Shown: positions 1-6,591 of the stretch, in pieces
Numbering within the stretch: position 1 is the stretch's first letter
How the letters are laid out: each line of letters opens with the position of its first letter
NCBI GenBank assembly: GCA_002417905.1
Contig: DIDB01000213.1
Span: forward strand, 1-11,537
From: Pseudomonadaceae bacterium UBA5811
Lineage (GTDB): Bacteria; Pseudomonadota; Gammaproteobacteria; Pseudomonadales; Pseudomonadaceae
Reading direction: 5' to 3'
Length of the DNA stretch: 11,537 bases
Position numbers and translations under genes: made by a program
Notes under the pieces: generated by a model
Database searches by the model: none
Told to the model about the DNA's origin: nothing
What the model saw: only the letters and a program-made list of their open reading frames with translations

Positions 1-840
1 ATAGCGCTCCAGCAGCAGCGGGATGGTGGATGACACGGTATTGCCCGCGCCACACATGTCCTTGATCACCTTGTCACCATTGCCCTCCAGCCGCCGGGCA
101 ATCGCATCCACAATCGCACCGCTGCCCTGGTGCAGGCAGAAGGCATCCACATCATCCAGGGTCATCTTCGCCTCATCCAGCACCTCCTGGATATGAGGAA
201 TGATTTTCAGGCTGGCGAAGTTGAACACCTGGCGGCCGTTCATATGGAAAAAACCATCCCTGACAAACAGGTGATCCGCCCCGCTGCCGTCGGTCCCAAA
301 ACGGGCCGGGCCAAGGCGCCACACCGGGTCAGGACCGATCCAGGTGGCAGTGGCCGCATCCCCGAACAGCAGGGTGGTCATCCGGTCGTCACGGTTCATG
401 ATCTTCGAGTAGGGGTCACAGGTCACCAGCACCCCATTTTTCAGGCCGGCAGCTTCCATAAAGCCCTTGAGCACATACAAGCCGTAGACATAGCCGGAGC
501 AGCCCAGCGAGACATCAAAACAGGCAATGCCGGTGGGCAGGCCCAGCTTGCGCTGGACAATCGCCGAGGTGTGCGGCAGCCCCTCGGCATCACCGTTCTG
601 GGTGACCACGACCAGCGCCCCGATGGCCTCCGGGGCCAGAGCCGGGCTGGCCGCCAGCAGGTTGCGGACCGCGGCCACGCACAGGTCCGAGGTTTCCTCG
701 TCCTCGTCCTTGACGGACAGGGTTGGCGTACCAATCTTGGACAGCACGAACCCTTCATCCCGATCAAAGGCTGCCGCCTGGGCAATATTGTCAATCCGGC
801 CGGCCGGAATGTAGCTGGCGATATTTTTTATTCCAATCAT
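1..840 (-). CDS. Ketoacyl-ACP synthase III (FabH-like thiolase fold), 3' end outside window
   Basis: The reverse strand is open from an ATG at 840 to the left edge: exactly 280 codons, with the last part of the protein missing. A GGAAG ribosome-binding site lies 6 bases upstream. Family members condense an acyl-CoA primer with malonyl-ACP in the cytoplasm. The Cys-His-Asn triad is visible: Cys114 in SLGCSGY, His237 in CLHQGSG and Asn267 in GAGNTVSSTIP. The usual QAN-x-R motif after the His in housekeeping FabH is replaced by QGSGAI. I recall QGS-type variants from LPS and flagellin-glycan clusters rather than bulk fatty-acid synthesis. It lies 156 bases downstream of hldE on the same strand and may be a late gene of that operon. 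The inferred role is supplying a short acyl or 3-hydroxyacyl group for a glycan substituent. The enzyme family is secure; substrate and pathway are not. Confidence 0.9.
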   Translation of the reverse strand, partial: MIGIKNIASYIPAGRIDNIAQAAAFDRDEGFVLSKIGTPTLSVKDEDEETSDLCVAAVRNLLAASPALAPEAIGALVVVTQNGDAEGLPHTSAIVQRKLGLPTGIACFDVSLGCSGYVYGLYVLKGFMEAAGLKNGVLVTCDPYSKIMNRDDRMTTLLFGDAATATWIGPDPVWRLGPARFGTDGSGADHLFVRDGFFHMNGRQVFNFASLKIIPHIQEVLDEAKMTLDDVDAFCLHQGSGAIVDAIARRLEGNGDKVIKDMCGAGNTVSSTIPLLLERY

Positions 841-910
841 CTCGTGCTTCCAACCAATAGGGAGCGCCCCGCCAGCCCCAGCAGGACCGGCCCGGCACCC
901 CAGCTCTGAA

Positions 911-942
911 TCAGGATGCGCTCCGGCGGAGCACATCCCTGA
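911..942 (-). repeat. Strong imperfect inverted repeat (hairpin) upstream of the synthase gene
   Basis: The left arm 911-924 (TCAGGATGCGCTCC) and right arm 928-942 (GGAGCACATCCCTGA) flank a three-base loop. They pair over 14 positions with one bulged base. The single imperfect pair is a G-U wobble if the reverse strand is transcribed but a C-A mismatch on the forward strand, so the RNA hairpin fits hldE-to-synthase transcription. No U-run follows, so it is not a standard intrinsic terminator. It could be a processing or stability element, an attenuator, or a REP-like unit. Confidence 0.6.
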
Positions 943-965
943 ATGACCGGAGCCCACCCCGGAGC

Positions 966-996
966 GGGCCGTCCGACGTCCCTGGCCTGACGGCCC
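966..996 (-). repeat. 8-bp perfect inverted repeat directly after the hldE stop
   Basis: GGGCCGTC (966-973) and GACGGCCC (989-996) are perfect reverse complements around a 15-base loop. In the reverse-strand transcript the stem begins at the base after the hldE TGA. No U-tract follows, so an intrinsic terminator is unlikely. It could protect the hldE 3' end or be a Rho-related pause site, or simply reflect high GC content. Confidence 0.4.
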
Positions 997-2418
997 TCAA
1001 CGGTCACGGATCCTGTTGACAATGGCCGTTGTTGAACTGTTTTCGACCAGCCCCAGCACCTGGACCTGGCCACCATAACCCTCGACCAGCGCAGCCCCGA
1101 CCACCTGGTCGAGCGCGTAGTCGCCCCCCTTGACCAGCACATCGGGCCGGATCTGCCGCAGCAGGCTCTCCGGCGTATCCTCATCAAAACAGACCACCCA
1201 GTCCACGGCCTCCAGGGCAGCCAGCACGGCCATGCGCCGCTCCACGCTGTTGACCGGACGGCCCGGGCCTTTCAGGCGGCTGACCGAAGCATCCCCGTTC
1301 ACACCGACCACCAGCCGGTTGCCCAGCGCCCGGGCCTGCTCCAGATAGGTCACATGCCCGGCATGGAGAATATCGAAACAGCCATTGGTAAAGACAATCT
1401 TTTCCCCATGACTGCGGGCATCTTCCACTACGGTCAGCAGCTGTTCCAGCCCCATCACGCCCCGGCCGGTGCCCTGCTCCTGCTGCAGGGCCCGGCGCAG
1501 CTCCGGGGCACTGACCGTGGCCGTGCCCAGCTTGCCCACCACAATGCCGGCAGCCAGATTGGCCAGAGCCACCGCCTGGGGCAGGCATTCCCCGGCCGCC
1601 AGTGCCGCCGCCAGCGTGGAGATCACCGTATCCCCGGCCCCGGTCACATCAAATACTTCCCGGGCCCGGGCGGGCAGATGCAGCTCCGGACAGCCCGGCC
1701 GCAGCAGGGTCATGCCATGCTCGCCCCGGGTAATCAGCAACGCCTCCAGGGCCAGCGCTGCCATCAGCTGCTGGCCCCGGCGGACCAGTTCCGCTTCGTC
1801 GGCGCAGCCGCCCACCACCGCCTCAAACTCGGCCAGATTCGGGGTAATCAGCGTCGCACCCCGGTACATGGAAAAATCCCGCCCCTTGGGATCAACCAGG
1901 ACCGGAATACCCCGCTGCCGGGCAGCGGCAATCAGCCGGGCCGGGTCCTGCAGGGCACCCTTGCCATAGTCGGACAGCACCAGCACCCGGACCTGGTCCA
2001 GCAGGGCGTCCACCTGGCCGGCCAGGGCCGGAGTATCCGTGGCAAATGGCTGCTCGAAATCCATGCGCAGCAGCTGCTGGTGACGGCTGATAATCCGCAG
2101 CTTGACGATGGTCGGCTGGCCGGACAGGCGCTGCAGGCAGGCCTGGACTCCGGCGGCCTGCAGGCTGCGGGCCAGGCAGTCGGCCGCCTCATCCTCGCCG
2201 GTCACCCCCACCAGCCAGACCGGTGCCCCCAGCGCGGCCAGGTTCAGCGCCACATTGGCCGCGCCGCCCGGCCGGTCTTCCATCTGCTCCACCCTGACCA
2301 CCGGCACCGGGGCTTCCGGAGAAATCCGCGTGGTACCGCCATGCCAGTAACGGTCCAGCATGACATCCCCCACCACCAGCACCGGGGCCTGATCAAATCG
2401 GGGCATGGACAGCTTCAT
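997..2418 (-). CDS. hldE: Bifunctional D-glycero-beta-D-manno-heptose-7-phosphate kinase / heptose-1-phosphate adenylyltransferase
   Basis: This is a full-length 473-residue HldE (RfaE). The N-terminal ribokinase-family domain (about 1-320) phosphorylates heptose 7-phosphate at C1. The C-terminal nucleotidyltransferase domain (about 338-473) joins the heptose 1-phosphate to AMP, giving ADP-heptose for the inner core after epimerisation by HldD. Visible motifs are RPGGAANVALN (49-59), the kinase anion-hole and catalytic motif DVTGAGDT (257-264), TNGCFDILHAGH with the HxGH signature (344-355), KGGDY (430-434) and NSSTTAIV near the C terminus. Length and both domain orders match Escherichia coli HldE. 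The ATG at 2418 has a GGAGA site 4 bases upstream. The gene follows dnpA after 80 bases. Nothing appears truncated or mutated. The cytoplasmic enzyme assignment is firm. Confidence 0.98.
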   Translation of the reverse strand: MKLSMPRFDQAPVLVVGDVMLDRYWHGGTTRISPEAPVPVVRVEQMEDRPGGAANVALNLAALGAPVWLVGVTGEDEAADCLARSLQAAGVQACLQRLSGQPTIVKLRIISRHQQLLRMDFEQPFATDTPALAGQVDALLDQVRVLVLSDYGKGALQDPARLIAAARQRGIPVLVDPKGRDFSMYRGATLITPNLAEFEAVVGGCADEAELVRRGQQLMAALALEALLITRGEHGMTLLRPGCPELHLPARAREVFDVTGAGDTVISTLAAALAAGECLPQAVALANLAAGIVVGKLGTATVSAPELRRALQQEQGTGRGVMGLEQLLTVVEDARSHGEKIVFTNGCFDILHAGHVTYLEQARALGNRLVVGVNGDASVSRLKGPGRPVNSVERRMAVLAALEAVDWVVCFDEDTPESLLRQIRPDVLVKGGDYALDQVVGAALVEGYGGQVQVLGLVENSSTTAIVNRIRDR

Positions 2419-2498
2419 GGGTTCTCCGGAGCAGCAGGAGTCTGGGCAAGGGGGGCGGGATCATAGCACGCCCGCCCCACCGGCCGGAGCGGGCCAGA
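2419..2498. other. Intergenic gap between dnpA and hldE
   Basis: This 80-base gap holds the hldE ribosome-binding site (GGAGA, 2423-2427) and a GC-rich inverted repeat (2452-2478). The loop of that repeat contains a TATGAT hexamer on the reverse strand. It is the most plausible place for a separate hldE promoter, because the upstream genes msbA, mig-14 and dnpA are coupled without gaps. Confidence 0.5.
2452..2478 (-). promoter_or_regulatory. 8-bp GC-rich inverted repeat with a -10-like hexamer in its loop, upstream of hldE
   Basis: GGGGCGGG (2452-2459) and CCCGCCCC (2471-2478) are perfect reverse complements around an 11-base loop. On the reverse strand TATGAT (2465-2460) matches the sigma-70 -10 consensus at 5 of 6 positions. 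It would give a leader of roughly 35 bases before hldE. No recognisable -35 hexamer lies 16-18 bases upstream. No U-tract follows the stem, so a terminator for dnpA is unlikely. The repeat is seen directly; the promoter reading is tentative. Confidence 0.3.
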
Positions 2499-3914
2499 TC
2501 AGGGTCCGGGCGGGCGCCGGTCCAGCGGCCTGACCCAGAACAGTTCATGGCGGCGTACCGCCCGGCGGAAAAACTCGTCCTCACCGGTACGCGGCCAGCG
2601 CCGGCCGGCCAGCAGCCACTGCAGGATGCGGCGCAGCCGCTTGCGGAACGGCAGCGGGGTCTGCAGATCATGCTGCATGGCCAGTGCCATGGCCTTGTCC
2701 AACTGTTGTGCGCCGGACAGCAGCGGGCTCCATAGCCGGTCGGCAGGCAGGGCGGCCAGCACCGGTGGCAGGGCCGAGCCCCCGCCGGCCGGCCCCATGG
2801 GCCAGCGGTCATTGTCCTGCAGGTGGTTGGCATACAGCAGCAGCTGTTCCGGTGGCTGCGCCAGCCCCTGGCAGGCCTCCAGCAGAGCCCGGCTGGCCGC
2901 CTGATGGTCGCTGTGCGGATCCAGCTCCGGATGCGGCATCACCACCACGTCCGGCCGGTAATGCACCAGTACGGCCCGCAGATCGGCGACCAGGTTGTGC
3001 CAGGTCGGCTGGCCATCCCGGTCACCAGGCAGCGGCAGCGGATTATGGGCACGCAGCGGGCGGATATCGTGCTCACCGGACTCCCGGGAGCCAAATGGCC
3101 GGTCCGGCTCGGCAGCCATGGCCGACAGCTGCAGGCAGAAGTAGCCCAGCTGCAGGCAGCGGCTCTGGGGAACCCCGCCCCAGAGCGGGATGGCCTGACT
3201 GTCCCAGCCGCGCAGCCGGCCCTTCAGCCGGGCGGCGGCGGCCCCGGACAGGCCCAGGCGACGAAAAAAACCGGCCTCAACCTCACCCCGTGTCAACGTC
3301 ACCAGTGTGACGTCCGGCGCCTGGCTGTACAGGCCAAAGGCGGCCAGCTCGGCATCATCAGCATGGGCCGCCAGCACCAGCAGGCGGCTCTGGTGGTAAT
3401 CCGGATTCGCCATGGCATACAGCGTGGCCTGGGGGGCCAGCCGGCAGAAACGGCCGCGCAGCCGCAAGTGGCCCGCCATCAGGGCCACCTGCTGGCCGGA
3501 CAGGTTCAGGTAACGCAGGCCATGGACTCCCCGCTCGAAATCCTGGCGGTCGTCTCCGATCCGGACCTGCGGATCAAAAAAACGCCCGAACAGGGTCGCC
3601 CGGACCCGGATGGCCAGCAGCAGGGTTTCTTCAGTGGCCGCCAGCGGACCGGTTAACTGCAGCAGGCCGTCAGCCTGCAGCCGGGCAGGCAGGCTGCGCA
3701 CCTCCGGCGGAAAGAGGTAGCCGTAATCCTGGTCCGGCCGGTAGAACAGATGGTCGGCAAACCAGGCTTCATGGGCCACCCAGCCCATCAGGGCCGCCAG
3801 CCCCCCCCAGCCGCAACCCGTCAGCAGGGCCGCCAGTACCAGCAGCACCAGAACGGCCAGCAGCAGCCGGCGCCGCTGGCGGTGCCGATGTGGTGCCCCC
3901 TGCAAACGGCTCAT
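2499..3914 (-). CDS. dnpA: PIG-L/LmbE-family de-N-acetylase with N-terminal membrane anchor (DnpA-like)
   Basis: This 471-residue protein has PIG-L metal-dependent deacetylase motifs. AHADDAE (183-189) is the family AHPDDE with Ala in place of Pro, and HSDHQAA (334-340) supplies the distal metal and catalytic His. It is longer than a bare PIG-L domain, with about 170 extra residues before it. A basic stretch (8-16) leads into a hydrophobic segment (17-33). That segment ends in LTGC, which fits a lipobox at Cys34 but could equally be a plain membrane anchor; either way the catalytic domain would be periplasmic. P. aeruginosa DnpA (PA5002), a core-locus de-N-acetylase linked to fluoroquinolone tolerance, is the best match by context and architecture. 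The start overlaps the mig-14 stop as ATGA and lacks a clear ribosome-binding site, suggesting coupling. The substrate is unknown; an N-acetylated sugar in LPS is inferred. Confidence 0.88.
   Translation of the reverse strand: MSRLQGAPHRHRQRRRLLLAVLVLLVLAALLTGCGWGGLAALMGWVAHEAWFADHLFYRPDQDYGYLFPPEVRSLPARLQADGLLQLTGPLAATEETLLLAIRVRATLFGRFFDPQVRIGDDRQDFERGVHGLRYLNLSGQQVALMAGHLRLRGRFCRLAPQATLYAMANPDYHQSRLLVLAAHADDAELAAFGLYSQAPDVTLVTLTRGEVEAGFFRRLGLSGAAAARLKGRLRGWDSQAIPLWGGVPQSRCLQLGYFCLQLSAMAAEPDRPFGSRESGEHDIRPLRAHNPLPLPGDRDGQPTWHNLVADLRAVLVHYRPDVVVMPHPELDPHSDHQAASRALLEACQGLAQPPEQLLLYANHLQDNDRWPMGPAGGGSALPPVLAALPADRLWSPLLSGAQQLDKAMALAMQHDLQTPLPFRKRLRRILQWLLAGRRWPRTGEDEFFRRAVRRHELFWVRPLDRRPPGP
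3801..3808. repeat. Homopolymer of eight C (G8 in the dnpA coding strand)
   Basis: Eight consecutive C bases correspond to TGG GGG GGG in dnpA, codons 36-38, just after the hydrophobic anchor. Gain or loss of one base would frameshift the protein before its catalytic domain. The tract is a possible slippage site and also a place where sequencing error would matter. The present reading frame is intact. Confidence 0.85.
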
Positions 3915-4816
3915 GACGTCTGGAACACCGGGGTGCAGTCACCCCAGCGCGCCTTGTAATCGCGGTCGGCCCGGCCCAGCGAATAGCGCAGCGGCTTGCC
4001 GGCGGCGCTGGCAGCGGCCCAGGCATCCCGGATATTCAGCCAGGTCAGCAGGCTGCCCGGGGCGAAGGCCTCAAAAGCCGGGTCAAAGCCGCCATTGATG
4101 TACTCCACCGACAGCCAGCCCGGTGACGCTACCTGGTACAGGATCTGGATGGCCGCGGGCTGACCACCGATAAAAATGACCGAGCCGGTCATAAATTCGC
4201 GCAGGGCGGCAAACACCTCGGGCAGATGGCCCTTGCCCGGCACGCCGAACGGCCAGCGCTTCTCGAACAGCAGGGTGTAGAGCCGGGCCTGCTCCTCCGG
4301 GGAAAAGGCCGCCACCAGCTGCACCTCGCCGCCGGCATCCAGCAGCTGGCGCAGGTCACGGCGCATCTTGTAACGGTAACGGCCACTGAAGGCCTCCAGC
4401 GGCCGGGCCATGGCCAGTGCATCGGGCTGGGGACGCAGGGTGCTGATCTGTCCCTGGCTCAGACCGGACAGGTAACGGATCTGCTGGCGGACGGGCACGG
4501 CAGCACCGGGAGCCACCGGCAGGATGACTTCGGCATTGCCCAGATCGAAATAGCGTTTTTTGCCGGCCCGCTTCAGGGCCTCCTTGGACAGGGCCAGGTA
4601 ACGTCCCCAGCAGGGCAGGCCGGCCAGCAGCCCGCCATCCTCTCCGGGCCAGCCCAGGTAGCGCACCGGAATTCCGGTCAGCGCGGCCAGCCGGGCCACA
4701 ATAAGCGGATGGGTCATCACGCTGCCGCCATAACGCTGCCAGAGTCCGGCATAGCGGTCTGCCTCAATGCGGGTCCAGCCCCGCTCGCGCCAGCGGCGCA
4801 GAGAATTCAGCAGCAT
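3911..4816 (-). CDS. mig-14: Mig-14 family protein (antimicrobial peptide resistance, acyltransferase-like fold)
   Basis: This 301-residue protein matches the Mig-14 family in length and overall sequence character. Recognisable parts are the N-terminal RRWRERGWTRIEADRY stretch (7-22), VEYINGGFDP (237-246), GSLLTWLNIRDAW (254-266) and SLGRADRDYKARWG (279-292). No signal peptide or clear membrane segment is visible. In Salmonella, mig-14 supports resistance to cationic antimicrobial peptides and persistence; the P. aeruginosa homologue PA5003 sits beside dnpA. The biochemical reaction is not established. The C-terminal half resembles GNAT/FemX-type transferases, which is inference. The ATG at 4816 lies inside the msbA 3' end (10-base overlap) and has GGGGAG 8 bases upstream. 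Overlap with msbA on one side and dnpA on the other places all three in one transcript. Confidence 0.87.
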   Translation of the reverse strand: MLLNSLRRWRERGWTRIEADRYAGLWQRYGGSVMTHPLIVARLAALTGIPVRYLGWPGEDGGLLAGLPCWGRYLALSKEALKRAGKKRYFDLGNAEVILPVAPGAAVPVRQQIRYLSGLSQGQISTLRPQPDALAMARPLEAFSGRYRYKMRRDLRQLLDAGGEVQLVAAFSPEEQARLYTLLFEKRWPFGVPGKGHLPEVFAALREFMTGSVIFIGGQPAAIQILYQVASPGWLSVEYINGGFDPAFEAFAPGSLLTWLNIRDAWAAASAAGKPLRYSLGRADRDYKARWGDCTPVFQTS

Positions 4817-6591
4817 CCGGCCGGCTCCCCGTCATCGTCACGGAACTGCCGGGCATGCAGCCGGGCATAGGCTCCATTGGCCGCCAGCAGGGCGGCATGG
4901 CTGCCCCGCTCGATGATCTGCCCCTGGTCCATCACCAGAATCAGGTCAGCCCTCTCGATGGTGCTGAGCCGGTGGGCAATCACCAGGGTGGTGCGGCCAC
5001 GCATCACCTGGTCCAGCGCGGCCTGGATATGCCGTTCCGACTCGGTATCCAGCGCCGAGGTGGCCTCATCAAGGATCAGCACCGGGGCATTTTTCAGAAG
5101 CGCCCGGGCAATGGCCAGCCGCTGGCGCTGGCCGCCAGACAGCAGCACGCCGTTTTCGCCAATCAGGGTGTCATAACCCCGGGGCAGCTGGCGGATAAAG
5201 TCATGGGCATAGGCCGCCCGGGCGGCCTGCTCCACCTCACCGGCCGTGGCACCGGCCAGATCGCCATAGGCAATGTTGTTGCGCACCGTATCGTTGAACA
5301 GCACCACCTGCTGGGTCACCAGGGCGATATGCTGGCGCAGGTTGGCCAGCCGGTAATCCTCGATATCCAGTCCATCCAGCAGGATCTGCCCCTGCTCATG
5401 GTGATAGAAGCGCGGAATCAGGCTGGCCAGGGTGGATTTGCCACTGCCGGAGCGCCCGACCAGGGCCACCATCTGCCCTGGCGCCATGCTGAAGCTGACC
5501 CCGGACAGCACCGTCCGGGGACTACCCGGATAGCAGAAATCCAGCTGGCGTACCTCGATCCGGCCGCTGACCCGCTCACGCACCCGGGTGCCCCGGTCCT
5601 GCTCGGCCGGCTCGTCCAGCTGGGCAAAGATGCTTTCCGCCGCAGCCAGCCCCTTCTGGATGGTGGCACTGACTTCGGACAGCTGGCGGATCGGCTTGGG
5701 CAGCATGGTGGCGGCCATGATGTAGGCCACCAGCTGGCCCACCGACGCATCCCCGCGGAAAAACATCACCATAAACATCAGGACCGCCATGTTGCTGTAG
5801 ATCACCAGCTGCAGGGTCGGAGTGTAGATGGACTGGGTACGGACCATCTGCATGGTCTTGTCCATATTGTCCGCGCTGGCCCGGTAAAAACGCTGGCGCT
5901 CGTAGGTTTCACCGCCAAAGCTGCGTACCACCCGGTATCCCTGGATGGTCTCCGAGGCCACATGGGTCACATCCCCCATCGCCTCCTGGATCCGGCGGCT
6001 CTGCTTGCGGAACTTGCGGCTGGCCGAGCTCACCATGCGGGCAATCAGCGGCAGGATCAGCAGCAGGATCAGGGTCAGCTGCCAGTTCATCCACAGCAGG
6101 TAACCAAACAGGAACACCACGGTAAAGCCTTCGCGGATCACCACCTTGATGGCATCGGTGGCCGCACCAGTCACCTGGGTGACATCAAAGACAATCCGCG
6201 ATACCAGATGCCCGGAATTGTGCTGGTCATAATAGGCATTGGGCAGCACCAGCAGACTGTCAAACAGGGCGCAGCGCAGATCATGCACCACACCCCGCCC
6301 GACCCTGGCCAGAAAAAAATTGCCCAGGTAGGAACCCACTCCCTGCCAGCCAGCAATCAGGATAATCGCCAGCGGCACACCGTACAGCAGCGGCACACCG
6401 AGAAAGCGGCTGTGCTCCGGGGCCTGCAGGCCATCGAGAAAATACTTGAGCAGGTCGGCCAGCAGTGGCTGGCAGGAGGCAAAGATGACAAAGCCCAGGA
6501 TGCTGATGGCAAAGGCGCGGAGGTAGGGCCGCACGTACCTGAGCAATCGCAGGTACAATGAAACACTAGACTGCCGGACAGAATGGGCCAT
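4807..6591 (-). CDS. msbA: Lipid A export ATP-binding/permease protein MsbA
   Basis: MsbA is a homodimeric ABC exporter that flips core-lipid A from the inner to the outer leaflet of the inner membrane, ahead of Lpt transport. From the chosen start it has 594 residues, typical for the family. A six-helix transmembrane domain spans about residues 20-310, followed by a nucleotide-binding domain. Motifs are Walker A GRSGSGKST (379-387), Q-loop Gln427, signature LSGGQ (484-488), Walker B VLILDE (504-509) and switch His540 in IAHRLST. The frame is open 37 codons further upstream, but that extension is Arg/Ser-rich, lies inside the divergent gene and has no counterpart that I know. The ATG at 6591 puts the start about a dozen residues before the conserved LYLRLLRYVRPY, with GAGG 8 bases upstream. 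The first base pairs of the gene overlap the divergent start codon. Confidence 0.97.
   Translation of the reverse strand: MAHSVRQSSVSLYLRLLRYVRPYLRAFAISILGFVIFASCQPLLADLLKYFLDGLQAPEHSRFLGVPLLYGVPLAIILIAGWQGVGSYLGNFFLARVGRGVVHDLRCALFDSLLVLPNAYYDQHNSGHLVSRIVFDVTQVTGAATDAIKVVIREGFTVVFLFGYLLWMNWQLTLILLLILPLIARMVSSASRKFRKQSRRIQEAMGDVTHVASETIQGYRVVRSFGGETYERQRFYRASADNMDKTMQMVRTQSIYTPTLQLVIYSNMAVLMFMVMFFRGDASVGQLVAYIMAATMLPKPIRQLSEVSATIQKGLAAAESIFAQLDEPAEQDRGTRVRERVSGRIEVRQLDFCYPGSPRTVLSGVSFSMAPGQMVALVGRSGSGKSTLASLIPRFYHHEQGQILLDGLDIEDYRLANLRQHIALVTQQVVLFNDTVRNNIAYGDLAGATAGEVEQAARAAYAHDFIRQLPRGYDTLIGENGVLLSGGQRQRLAIARALLKNAPVLILDEATSALDTESERHIQAALDQVMRGRTTLVIAHRLSTIERADLILVMDQGQIIERGSHAALLAANGAYARLHARQFRDDDGEPAGCC
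6554..6559 (+). promoter_or_regulatory. Candidate -10 element for the rightward kinase/glycosyltransferase operon
   Basis: TACAAT matches the sigma-70 -10 consensus at 5 of 6 positions and lies 30 bases before the kinase ATG, inside the 5' end of msbA. No -35-like hexamer stands 16-18 bases upstream and there is no extended TGn motif. On sequence alone this is weak; its position relative to the divergent TACAAT at 6629-6634 is the main reason to list it. Confidence 0.3.

Larger units (their letters stand above)
841..996. other. Intergenic gap between hldE and the ketoacyl-ACP synthase gene
   Basis: This 156-base gap is one of only two in the window above 50 bases. It contains two inverted repeats (911-942 and 966-996, listed separately) and the ribosome-binding site of the synthase at 847-851. 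I see no convincing sigma-70 promoter and no T-rich terminator tail. A frame shifted relative to hldE stays open across the gap, but it has no recognisable protein content. Confidence 0.6.

Noticed and set aside
130..909. A 259-codon forward open frame opposite the ketoacyl-ACP synthase.
   Set aside because: The reverse-strand frame carries the full Cys-His-Asn triad; the forward translation has no family features.
966..996. An intrinsic terminator for hldE.
   Set aside because: The stem is good, but no U-run follows, so it is listed only as an inverted repeat.
837..1187. A reverse frame running from inside hldE across the gap to the synthase start, considered as a small coupling gene.
   Set aside because: It overlaps the conserved nucleotidyltransferase domain of hldE in another frame, and its translation is compositionally biased with no own ribosome-binding site.
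1354..2466. A 370-codon forward open frame opposite hldE.
   Set aside because: Low-complexity His/Gln/Arg composition, no ribosome-binding site, and complete overlap with the well-supported hldE.
4855..6561. A 568-codon open frame on the forward strand opposite msbA.
   Set aside because: It mirrors the msbA codon pattern in a GC-rich genome where antisense stops are rare. The translation is rich in His/Gln/Gly with no domain, and msbA is unmistakable on the other strand.
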